Made by a program: the position numbers and the translations under genes. From assembly GCA_041685355.1 (NCBI GenBank), contig JAWLFY010000070.1, forward strand, positions 1 to 23,574: a DNA stretch of 23,574 nucleotides, written 5' to 3'. The notes under the pieces were generated by a model, which searched no databases, was not told where the DNA came from, and worked only from the letters and a program-made list of their open reading frames with translations. Of the stretch, positions 14,667 to 21,980 are shown one piece after another. How positions within the stretch are numbered: position 1 is the first letter of the stretch; each line of letters begins with the position of its first letter. The stretch comes from JAWLFY01 sp041685355. GTDB taxonomy: Bacteria; Planctomycetota; Planctomycetia; Pirellulales; Pirellulaceae.

Positions 14667-15631
14667 GTCAGCTCCGTGGGGCTTGGCTCGACGAACGACC
14701 GTCCGGTGCGGGCGATAAAGACGTCTTCGAGGGTCGGTCGACCGACGGTGATCGAATCGAGTTGGTCGCCGAACCGCTGGGCCAGCATGGGGACCAGAGA
14801 CGCCGGGTTCGGGGTTTGCAATCGGAGCTGATTTTGAACACGAAGGGGGACGACGTCGAGTTCTTCGTGGATTCGGGCGGCGACCGCGTCGAGGTCGGCG
14901 GCGGTCACGGTGACGAACCCGTCGCCCATCGATTGCCGCAGTTCGCCGGGGGTCCCTTCGGCGATTTTCTTCCCCGCAGCCATGATCGCGACGCGGTCCG
15001 CCTTGTCCGCTTCCTCCATCAGGTGCGTGGTCATCAGCACGGCGACGCCGGAATCGGCCATCGAACGGACGGCGTCCCACAGTTCGCGTCGCGCCGCCGG
15101 GTCGAGCCCGGTGCTCGGTTCGTCCATCAGCATCAGCCGCGGCCGATGGAGCATCCCTTTGGCGAGTTCGACGCGTCGCCGGAGTCCACCCGAGAGCGAT
15201 TCGCATCGTTCGCGTCGCCGATCGGTGAGCCCCATCCGCGCGAGGACTTCGTCGCGTCGCTGCCGCATCATCTCGCCGCCGATCCCGTACAGCGCGGCTT
15301 GGCAAGCGACGTTTTCGTCGACGGTCAACTTCGGGTCCAGGCTGGGGGATTGGAACACGATGCCGATCCGTCCTCGGACGCCCAGCGGGTCGCGTCGGAC
15401 GTCGACCCCGGCGATCTCGATCGTGCCGTGTTGAAGGGGGACCAACGTGCAGAGCAAGCGAAACAGAGTCGTTTTGCCGCTCCCGTTGGGGCCGAGCAAG
15501 GCCACGATTTGGCCGGCGTTGACGACCAAGTCGACCCCGTCGAGTGCCATCGCGTTGCCGTATCGGTGACGGACGTCGGTCGCCACGCAAGCCGGAAGCT
15601 GACCCCCGTCAGCCGCATTTCGGTCAATCAT
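14663..15631 (-). CDS. ABC transporter ATP-binding protein
   Basis: A 322-residue ATPase with Walker A GPNGSGKT (47-54), Q-loop FQSPSLDPKLT (near 93), signature LSGG (146-149), Walker B LMLMDEP (166-172) and the switch His203 in TTHLMEEAD. The order and spacing are those of the CcmA/DrrA/NodI group that pairs with ABC-2 permeases. The C-terminal 90 residues form the usual accessory domain and end LEDVFIARTGRSF. The ATG at 15631 follows ctaB by ten bases, with AAGGCGG upstream. Upstream in-frame codons overlap ctaB and are rejected. It drives the permease encoded next, to which it is coupled. Confidence 0.95.
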   Translation of the reverse strand: MIDRNAADGGQLPACVATDVRHRYGNAMALDGVDLVVNAGQIVALLGPNGSGKTTLFRLLCTLVPLQHGTIEIAGVDVRRDPLGVRGRIGIVFQSPSLDPKLTVDENVACQAALYGIGGEMMRQRRDEVLARMGLTDRRRERCESLSGGLRRRVELAKGMLHRPRLMLMDEPSTGLDPAARRELWDAVRSMADSGVAVLMTTHLMEEADKADRVAIMAAGKKIAEGTPGELRQSMGDGFVTVTAADLDAVAARIHEELDVVPLRVQNQLRLQTPNPASLVPMLAQRFGDQLDSITVGRPTLEDVFIARTGRSFVEPSPTELT

Positions 15632-15641
15632 TGGGGCCGCC

Positions 15642-16841
15642 TTAGAAGATCGCGTTGAGCGTGACGATCGAAAGCACGGCCGGCAACACGAGCAACGACG
15701 AGCGGAGCATCTTGCGGGCGCGGCCGTCGTCGGGTGACGCCGCGAACCGGCACGACGCGGCGAGCATCGGATAGGCAAACAGCGTCACCCCGATCGACGC
15801 GATCACGCCGCCGAGCCATCCCGACGAGCCGAACGCCAGGGCGACGCCGCAACCGATCAACGCGAGCGATCCGGCGACGCTTTGGACGCCCGCCCATCGG
15901 CCGCTGGGGTCGACCGTCGTCGTCATCGTGAACCCGGCCTCGCCGTATTGCCGACGGTACATCCACGCGATCGCCATGAAGTGCGGGAATTGCCACGCGG
16001 CGAGCACGCCGAACAGCAGCCAACCGGTCGCGTCGCCGAGTCCGCCGCCGGCGGCGGTGTAGCCGATCAGGATCGGCAGTGCACCGGCGATCGCGCCGAC
16101 GGTGGTGTTCCACGACGACCGGGTCTTCATCGGCGTATAGGCGACGACGTACACGAGCCACGTGATCACGCCAATCGCCGCGGGGACCGGCCCGAAGCGT
16201 GCCAGCAGCATCCCGGTCCCGAAGATCCCGATCAAAGCGGTAAAACTGGCCGCTTCGAGCCTCGACATCCGTCCGCCCGGTAACGGGCGGTTGGCCGTCC
16301 GAGGCATCTGGCGGTCGATCACCCGTTCCCAAATCTGGTTCGCCCCCCCCGCGCTGCCGGCGATCGCGGCGGTCCCGAGCAACAGCCAAATGAAGTCGAA
16401 TGCCGGCACCGGCCCGCCCGCGGCGATCATCGCCGAGGCCGCCGTGGTGACCAGGATCATCGTCACGATGCGGGGCTTGGTCAGTTCCACATAGTCCGCG
16501 ATTCGGGAGCTGATCGACGAGGACGCGTGATCGGCCCGCGGGGTGCCGTCGGGTCGCACGCCATCAAGAGCCACGGGGCGATCATGTCCCACGAGGCCAT
16601 CAAGACCCACGGGGCCATCAAGACCACGGGGATCGTGAGCGTTCGTCGCCGTCGCCGGATCCACCGGACCCGATGCGGCGTCGCCGGATTGCGACTCGCA
16701 GCCGCCAAACTTGACGGGACATTGCGGTGCGACGACGCGGTCTGGGCCGCGGTGGCGTTGCGACTGTCCCGCGGCCAGGTCACGGCCCCGCGTCGCGTGG
16801 CCGGCGGCGATCGAATCGGGGAGGGTCAAGTCGGCGGACAT
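15642..16841 (-). CDS. ctaB: Protoheme IX farnesyltransferase (heme O synthase)
   Basis: CtaB transfers a farnesyl group to heme b to make heme O, the precursor of heme A. The catalytic domain starts near residue 105 with IADYVELTKPRIVTMILVTTAASAMI. It contains NQIWERVIDRQMPRTANRPLPGGRMS, the prenyl-diphosphate-binding region, and YTPMKTRSSWNTTVGAIAGALPILIGY, with about eight membrane helices. The ~100 residues before the domain are unusually long, polar and Asp/Gly/Pro-rich, and include a repetitive part (GLDGPVGLDGLVG). The ATG at 16841 is preferred over an in-frame TTG at 16880. A start closer to the domain cannot be excluded. Ten bases separate it from the ABC ATPase. Confidence 0.92.
   Translation of the reverse strand: MSADLTLPDSIAAGHATRGRDLAAGQSQRHRGPDRVVAPQCPVKFGGCESQSGDAASGPVDPATATNAHDPRGLDGPVGLDGLVGHDRPVALDGVRPDGTPRADHASSSISSRIADYVELTKPRIVTMILVTTAASAMIAAGGPVPAFDFIWLLLGTAAIAGSAGGANQIWERVIDRQMPRTANRPLPGGRMSRLEAASFTALIGIFGTGMLLARFGPVPAAIGVITWLVYVVAYTPMKTRSSWNTTVGAIAGALPILIGYTAAGGGLGDATGWLLFGVLAAWQFPHFMAIAWMYRRQYGEAGFTMTTTVDPSGRWAGVQSVAGSLALIGCGVALAFGSSGWLGGVIASIGVTLFAYPMLAASCRFAASPDDGRARKMLRSSLLVLPAVLSIVTLNAIF
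16560..16632. repeat. Imperfect 17-18-bp tandem repeat in ctaB
   Basis: About four degenerate units of GCCATCAAGACCCACGGG lie in the part of ctaB that encodes the non-conserved N-terminal extension. Confidence 0.7.
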
Positions 16842-16896
16842 CAAAGGGTTCGTGTGCGAGTGCGATTGCGAATGATTCAACGCTTGGGGTCCGCGA

Positions 16897-18234
16897 TTAG
16901 CTGGCCGCCATGGCCGCGGGCGATCGCGAGGTTTCCGACGTTGGCGGAGTGGTCGATTGCCGCGAGGTCACGTCACGAAACCGTAACAGCCGGACCAGCA
17001 ACATTGTGCCGACGGCGAAAATCAGCGACCCGGTCGCCACGTGAGCCGTGATCAGCAACGAGCTCCCCCAGCCCTTGGCACGGATCACGAACTCGGTCGC
17101 CCCGGGCATGAACTCGAGAAACCCTGGGTAGCCATACTTGACCACCCAAGTCCCTACCCCGAAGACGATCTGAACTCCCACTAATCCTATCAACACAAGG
17201 CCAGGTCGCGACAGCGTCAAATCGCCGCATCGCCGCAGGCTCCACCAGACCGTTGTGGCGATCCCCCACAGCAGGAACGCCGTGAGGACGTGCATCGCGA
17301 CGGTGTGGGCGAAACCGCCTGGGGAGCCGCCCGGTTGGACGTGACGCAGCAGTGCCCCGAGCACGAGTTGGCCGTAGCTGATCGCGACCATGGTGGCGGT
17401 CAACACGACCGCGAAGCGACCCGGTCGCCGTCCCCCGCGGGACGCCGGTGAAGTGCTGGCAGCGGCCGCCGCAATGGTAGCGGTTAACGATCGCGCGCCG
17501 CTGCCGTCTGCCGCCCCGCCCTGCCCTGCATCGCCCTGCCCTGCATCGCCCTGCCCTGCATCGCCCTGACCTGCACCGCCCTGACCTGGCCCGCCCTGAC
17601 CTGGCCCGACTTGCCACCACCAGCGGCTGGTGACGACCGCGGCGATCACGCACATCGCGAACACGCCCGAGGCGGTACAGCCGTGGACCATCGCCAGCGT
17701 CCTGTCGCTTTGCAACACCCGCATCCCCCCGAGGACGCCCTGCCCGATCACCGCCAGCAACACCGCGACCGCCAGCCATCGGACCCAGCGTCGCGGCTCG
17801 CCCCAGAACGAGGCGGCGACGAGCGCGATCGCGACGAACCCGAGGACCGCACCGAGCAAGCGATGGCCATGTTCGACCATCAGATCGAACGGGCCGAGCA
17901 GCCACGTTTTGTACGGATAAAGAAAGAGGTTGTAGCCGTAGGTGCCGGGCCAATCGGGGACCGCCATCCCGGCGTCGTAAGTCGTCACCATTCCGCCGAC
18001 CCAGATCAACGGCCAGACGAGGCAGACGGCGACGATGGCGATTCGATGCACGGTTCGTCCGGGCGGCTCGATTCGTCCGGGCGGTTCGGTTCGTCCGGGC
18101 GGCTCGGTTCGTCCGGGCGGTTCGGTTCGTCCGGGCGGTTCGGTTCGTCCGGGCGGTTCGGTTCGTCCGGGCGGTTCGGTTCGTCCGGGCGGCTCGATTC
18201 GTCCTCGAGGTGCGGTGGTAGAGTCATTCGACAT
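16897..18234 (-). CDS. ctaA: COX15/CtaA-family heme A synthase
   Basis: CtaA oxidises heme O to heme A in the membrane. The protein has 445 residues and about eight helices in two halves. Conserved His-containing segments are LMVEHGHRLLGAVLGF, LAMVHGCTASGVFA, FAHTVAMHVLTAFLLW and SLLITAHVATGSL. TYDAGMAVPDWPGTYGYNLFLYP and GQGVLGGMRVL are typical of the family. Two parts are not: an N-terminal stretch of EPPGRT units (DNA 18052-18213) before the first helix, and a GQGDA-repeat loop between the two halves (DNA 17521-17610). The start ATG 18234 lies inside the end of the small upstream gene (11-base overlap). A GTG at 18258 is the alternative. ctaB begins 55 bases after its stop. Confidence 0.93.
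   Translation of the reverse strand: MSNDSTTAPRGRIEPPGRTEPPGRTEPPGRTEPPGRTEPPGRTEPPGRTEPPGRIEPPGRTVHRIAIVAVCLVWPLIWVGGMVTTYDAGMAVPDWPGTYGYNLFLYPYKTWLLGPFDLMVEHGHRLLGAVLGFVAIALVAASFWGEPRRWVRWLAVAVLLAVIGQGVLGGMRVLQSDRTLAMVHGCTASGVFAMCVIAAVVTSRWWWQVGPGQGGPGQGGAGQGDAGQGDAGQGDAGQGGAADGSGARSLTATIAAAAASTSPASRGGRRPGRFAVVLTATMVAISYGQLVLGALLRHVQPGGSPGGFAHTVAMHVLTAFLLWGIATTVWWSLRRCGDLTLSRPGLVLIGLVGVQIVFGVGTWVVKYGYPGFLEFMPGATEFVIRAKGWGSSLLITAHVATGSLIFAVGTMLLVRLLRFRDVTSRQSTTPPTSETSRSPAAMAAS
17521..17610. repeat. 15-bp tandem repeat in the ctaA loop
   Basis: Six units of CTGCCCTGCATCGCC (three identical, three diverged) encode GQGDA-type pentapeptides in the loop between the two halves of CtaA. Confidence 0.92.
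18052..18213. repeat. 18-bp tandem repeat in the ctaA N-terminus
   Basis: Nine units of GGTTCGTCCGGGCGGTTC, eight well kept and the last diverged, encode EPPGRT or EPPGRI hexapeptides before the first membrane helix. Confidence 0.95.
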
Positions 18235-18400
18235 GGCGCCACGCAAATACTTTCTCACCGGAGATCCCGCCGAGGACGGCGCCGCCGGCCCCGAACACGG
18301 CTCCGGGGATCATCCCGCCGAGCCCCATCGCGAACATCAAACCCAAGCCGATCCCGAGACCGAGGATCGCCCCGATCGATCGGTAGTTATCTTTGCTCAT
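18224..18400 (-). CDS. Small glycine-rich membrane protein
   Basis: A 58-residue frame, MSKDNYRSIGAILGLGIGLG ... ending EKVFAWRHVE. The middle is a hydrophobic glycine-zipper-like stretch (IGAILGLGIGLGLMFAMGLGGMIPGAVFGAGGAVLGG), enough for one hairpin of two short membrane helices. It overlaps the cytochrome c gene by 14 bases at its start and ctaA by 11 bases at its end, so it is embedded in the operon and probably coupled to both. GGGGG lies about seven bases before the ATG. I do not recognise a family. Position suggests a role in heme A synthesis or oxidase assembly, but this is an inference. It would easily be missed because of its size. Confidence 0.7.
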   Translation of the reverse strand: MSKDNYRSIGAILGLGIGLGLMFAMGLGGMIPGAVFGAGGAVLGGISGEKVFAWRHVE

Positions 18401-19808
18401 CCGTTACCCCCGGCCGCTTCGTTGGGCCCGCCGCTTCGTTGGGCCCGCCGCTTCGTTGGGGCCGCCGCTTCGTCGGACCCGTCCCTTCGTCGGACTCGTG
18501 CAGCGAAAGGACATACGCGACGAGGTCCCAGATTTGGCCGGTCGTCAGCCCCATCCCGCTCGGTTCCGACGTCCACTCGACGCCCGGCATCGGGGTCCCG
18601 GCGATCCCTTGGGTGACCCGGCGGAAGATCGTTTCCGGTTCGCCCCCGCCACGGAACACCCCGGAACGGAGACGCCGCGGGTGGATCGGTCGTGGGGGAA
18701 GCGCCCCCGCGTCACGCATCGGCCGGATCGCGTCTCGGTTGTTCGGCGTCAACCCGATCTGTGACGTGAACTCCTTGGTCCAATCGTCGAAGTCGAGCGT
18801 CACGATTTGTCCGTTCCCTCCGGGGCCGTGGCAACCGGCGCAGTTGGCGATCGCGCCGTGGAAGAGATCGCGTCCGCGTTCGATCGAAGCGAGCCGTGAT
18901 TCGGCTGACTCGTCAAGCGATTCGGCCGACTCGTCGGGCGGTGGAGGCGAGTTGGCGGGTTGTGGCGAGACGGTCGGTTGTGGCGAGACGGTCGGGTGTG
19001 GGGGAACTTCGACCACGAGTTGCGGGGCGTCGACCCAGCCGCCGACCACCTCGCGGAGGATGTCGATGACTGACTCGGCACCGGGAGTCGGTTGGGGGTC
19101 TCGCGACGGATTCTTGGCCTTGTCCTCGATGTTCGTGGTATTCACCGCGAGTCGCCACTGCGGTTCGGGCGGTTGTTCGTCGTAACCGAGTTCGTCAACG
19201 GCGACCGCCAAGAGTTCTCGCTCGACCTCGCCACGGACCGACAGATAGATCACGTAGTCGATCAACGCGTCTCGGTCGGCGGGGCGGACGAGGGTGAACG
19301 AGGGCATCGCGGTCCCGGGGACGCCGCGGGCGAGCAGACGTTGCAGGTCATCACGGGTCGGTTTGGCGGCCCGCTCGGTCGACTTCCACTTGAAGACGCC
19401 GTGCCGGAAGTCGCGGGGGTAAGGGTTTTGGAACCGCGACGTCGGACCGGTCCCGCTGCCGGCGAGCCCGTGACAGGTCACACAGTGTTTCTGGTATAGC
19501 CCGCCGTCACGGCCGTCCTGTTCGCTGAAGACCGGGCCGGCGGCTTGGGCGAGCCGTTCCGGGGCGACCAGTGCCCGGTGGTCGGCGTCGACGAGCTGAT
19601 CGCTCGGCCACCGCGGATCGTCGGGGGTCCCGAAAAGTTCCGTCAGCACGTCGGTGACGTCCTGGCTCGCCGCTTCGGTCACCGCACCACGGGAGCGGGC
19701 GAGGGTGAGCGAATAGACCTCGTTCGGCTCGAACTGGTCCTCCTCCCGCGATCCGCATCCGAGCGGCACGAGCAAGAGGAGAAGCGACGGGAGGAGCCGG
19801 CGTGGCAT
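18387..19808 (-). CDS. Di-heme c-type cytochrome lipoprotein
   Basis: From the ATG at 19808 the 473-residue protein has a lipoprotein signal (RRLLPSLLLLLVPLGC, lipidated Cys18). Two cytochrome c domains follow: CVTCH at 109-113 with the possible axial Met in GTAMPSF (168), and CAGCH at 323-327 with GTPMPGV later. The domains are joined by a Pro/Ser-rich linker with short repeats (TVSPQP, DESAES). It is probably an outer-face electron carrier that feeds the oxidase. The C-terminus after LSLHESDE is encoded by a 17-bp tandem repeat (18413-18497) and is likely unconserved. The TAA stop overlaps the next small gene by 14 bases. It is the first minus-strand gene after a 400-bp gap, hence likely the operon start. 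Confidence 0.9.
   Translation of the reverse strand: MPRRLLPSLLLLLVPLGCGSREEDQFEPNEVYSLTLARSRGAVTEAASQDVTDVLTELFGTPDDPRWPSDQLVDADHRALVAPERLAQAAGPVFSEQDGRDGGLYQKHCVTCHGLAGSGTGPTSRFQNPYPRDFRHGVFKWKSTERAAKPTRDDLQRLLARGVPGTAMPSFTLVRPADRDALIDYVIYLSVRGEVERELLAVAVDELGYDEQPPEPQWRLAVNTTNIEDKAKNPSRDPQPTPGAESVIDILREVVGGWVDAPQLVVEVPPHPTVSPQPTVSPQPANSPPPPDESAESLDESAESRLASIERGRDLFHGAIANCAGCHGPGGNGQIVTLDFDDWTKEFTSQIGLTPNNRDAIRPMRDAGALPPRPIHPRRLRSGVFRGGGEPETIFRRVTQGIAGTPMPGVEWTSEPSGMGLTTGQIWDLVAYVLSLHESDEGTGPTKRRPQRSGGPNEAAGPTKRPGVTDEQR
18413..18497. repeat. 17-bp tandem repeat in the cytochrome c tail
   Basis: Five consecutive 17-bp units, GCCGCTTCGTTGGGCCC and variants, total 85 bp. Since 17 is not divisible by three, each unit is read in a different frame, and a change in unit number would change the C-terminus and possibly the stop. 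Confidence 0.93.
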
Positions 19809-20215
19809 CGGTGGCGCGGATGATGGCTTAGGCGGGGCGAACGGTTGGGGGACGGGTGAGGTCCCACTCGCACGCGTATTGAACCGCGAAGGGGCGTGCG
19901 GGGCAAACGCAGCCGATTGTCGCACCCGGCGGATTTGGGTCCATCTGGGATGGTTGTGGGTGCACGGATGCGAGTGGTGGCGATGGATTTTTTAGGCATG
20001 GCTCCGGTGTCCAAAGTGCCTGGCATCGCCGCAGCCGGATCGCTGGATTCCTTGCACGCCGCCTGCCTGCACGCTACCCAAGATCAATCCGGAGGGACCC
20101 CGGTTTGGCGGTGGGGACGAGCGGGGCGGCTGCGGGAAGGGAGCGGGCGGGGGAGCGCCGCGGTTGAGCGGTGAGCGGGGGAGAGGCAAGCAGGTGAGAG
20201 GCGAGCAGGAGCGGC
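19809..20215. other. Intergenic region between glyQS and the cytochrome c gene
   Basis: About 400 bp with no convincing gene. A 92-codon frame on + (19896-20174) has no recognisable protein and no clear ribosome binding site. The right part, about 20150-20212, is a purine-rich stretch with an imperfect duplication (GAGAGGCAAGCAGGT, GAGAGGCGAGCAGGA). The promoter of the oxidase-maturation operon should lie in the left part, but I cannot name its boxes with confidence. Confidence 0.5.
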
Positions 20216-21826
20216 TCAGCCGATCCGCCGTTTGAGTTCGGCGGCGACGTCGTCCGCCTTGACCCGCCACTGCTCGAGCGAGTCTCGGTCGCGGATCGTG
20301 ACACACTGGTCTCGGATCGAATCGCCGTCGACGGTGACGCAGAACGGGGTCCCCGCTTCGTCTTGGCGTCGATAGCGTCGGCCGACGGCCCCTTTGGCGT
20401 CGTAGAAGACGTTCATTTCGCGTTTCAGATCGCCATAGATCTGCTGGGCCATTTCCGGCATCCCGTCCTTGTTGACCAGCGGGAACACGGCGGCCTTGAT
20501 CGGGGCGAGCCGGGGGTGGAACTTCATCACCGTCCGGGTCTGCATCTTCCCCGAGTCGTCGGGGGCCTCGTCTTCGGTGTAGGCTTGGCAGAGGAACGCC
20601 AGAGCCCCGCGGTCGGCACCGGCGGAGGGTTCGATCACGTGGGGGATGAACCGTTCCCCGGACAAGTCGTCTCGGTAGCTGAGGTCTTTGCCGCTGCCCC
20701 GGTACTTCGGCTTGCCCCGCTCGTCTTTTTCGACCTCCATCGGATCGGTTTCCGGGTCGAGTTTGCCCTCCATATGGCTGCGGAGATCGAAGTCGCCGCG
20801 GTGGGCGATCCCTTCGAGTTCCCCGAATTCGCCTGGGGGGAGGAACGGGAAGGCGTACTCGATGTCGGCGGTCCCGACGCTGTAGTGGGCGAGTTCTTGG
20901 GGGGCGTGTTCCCGCATCACGAGCGATTCTTTGTCGAGCCCGAGGGCTAGGTACCACGCCATCCGGCGGTCGCGCCAGTAGCGGTACCAGTGCTGGGATT
21001 CGCCCGGGTGACAGAAGAACTCGATTTCCATCTGTTCGAATTCACGGGAGCGGAAGGTGAAGTTCCGCGGGGTGATTTCGTTCCGGAAGCTCTTGCCGAC
21101 CTGGCCGATCCCGAACGGCACCCGGACGCGGCTGCTGTCGAGGACGTTCTTGAAGTTGACGAAGATCCCTTGGGCGGTTTCCGGCCGCAGGAACGCGGCG
21201 TCTTCGGCCCCGCCGAGCGCCCCGACGGTGGTCTTGAACATCAGGTTGAATTCGCGGGGCTCGGTGAGCGTGCCCAGATGTTTCGCGTCGGGGCCGAGGA
21301 CGTTGTCGGTCGAGTCGAGCCGGTCGAGGGTGATCGATTCGTCCCGCACCGTGACCTTGTCGGCGTCTTTACCGCGGAGTTTGAAGAACTTCATCGCCCG
21401 GCGGCGGACGTCGTCGAGTTCCTCGGCCGCTTCGGCCATCGTCGCGACGAAGATTTCGCGACCTTGGTATTCGGCGAACCGCCCGCGGACCTGGTCATGC
21501 CGATACCGCCGCTTCGATTCGCGGCAATCGACCATGTAGTCGTGGAACAGGTCGTAGTGGCCGCTGCACTTCCAGACTTGGGGGTGCATGATGATCGTCG
21601 AATCGAGGCCGACCATTTCGAACGGCCGCGGGGCGTCGGTGGGCGTCGCCAGTTCGTTGTGGGCGGAGATCATGTCCCGCCACCACGCGTCCTTCAGGTT
21701 TCGCTTGAGCTCGACACCGAGGGGGCCGTAGTCCCAGAAGCCTTGGATCCCCCCGTAGATCTCACTCGACTGAAAAAGGAACCCGCGGCGTTTGCAGAGC
21801 GAGACGATCTTTTCCATCGATTTCAT
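20216..21826 (-). CDS. glyQS: Glycyl-tRNA synthetase (homodimeric, class II)
   Basis: It charges tRNA-Gly with glycine. The 536-residue protein starts MKSMEKIVSLCKRRGFLFQSSEIYGGIQGFWDYGPLG, typical of the alpha2 enzyme. It contains motif 2, FGIGQVGKSFRNEITPRNFTFRSREFEQMEIEFF, and motif 3 with ERFIPHVIEPSAGADRGALAFL, and ends with the anticodon-binding domain (LAPIKAAVFPLVNKDG ... GTPFCVTVDGDS). The insert around residues 80-180 and the PETDPMEVEKDERGKP segment are normal variation for this group. The length is complete. It stands alone, with about 400 bp to the next minus-strand gene downstream. Confidence 0.97.
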   Translation of the reverse strand: MKSMEKIVSLCKRRGFLFQSSEIYGGIQGFWDYGPLGVELKRNLKDAWWRDMISAHNELATPTDAPRPFEMVGLDSTIIMHPQVWKCSGHYDLFHDYMVDCRESKRRYRHDQVRGRFAEYQGREIFVATMAEAAEELDDVRRRAMKFFKLRGKDADKVTVRDESITLDRLDSTDNVLGPDAKHLGTLTEPREFNLMFKTTVGALGGAEDAAFLRPETAQGIFVNFKNVLDSSRVRVPFGIGQVGKSFRNEITPRNFTFRSREFEQMEIEFFCHPGESQHWYRYWRDRRMAWYLALGLDKESLVMREHAPQELAHYSVGTADIEYAFPFLPPGEFGELEGIAHRGDFDLRSHMEGKLDPETDPMEVEKDERGKPKYRGSGKDLSYRDDLSGERFIPHVIEPSAGADRGALAFLCQAYTEDEAPDDSGKMQTRTVMKFHPRLAPIKAAVFPLVNKDGMPEMAQQIYGDLKREMNVFYDAKGAVGRRYRRQDEAGTPFCVTVDGDSIRDQCVTIRDRDSLEQWRVKADDVAAELKRRIG

Positions 21827-21898
21827 TGCAGACGTTGTCCGGCGGGGCGAGCGAGGGGGGCATCCCAGGGATGGGGAAGCCCAGGCTCAGTCTCGAAA

Positions 21899-21958
21899 GG
21901 TCGTCTTTCGTTCCGCGAAAGCAACGTTCCCGAGACTTTTGCGGAGCAAAAGGTGACC
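21899..21958. repeat. 23-bp inverted repeat with a 14-base loop
   Basis: The left arm (21899-21921) begins GGTCGTCTTTCGTTCC and the right arm (21936-21958) is its near reverse complement. As RNA from the + strand, 22 of 23 positions pair, four of them as G-U. It lies between glyQS and the TPR gene, and could act as a transcribed hairpin or be a dispersed palindromic repeat. Confidence 0.8.
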
Positions 21959-21980
21959 ATGAGCCTTTGAGAGACAGAGC

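Noticed and set aside
17611..19185. 524-codon frame on + across ctaA and the cytochrome c gene
   Set aside because: It is antisense to two well-supported genes, and its length is caused by the tandem repeats, which stay open in many frames.
19896..20174. 92-codon frame on + in the glyQS/cytochrome c gap
   Set aside because: No ribosome binding site, no recognisable motif and a low-complexity Gly/Arg end. It is left as intergenic.
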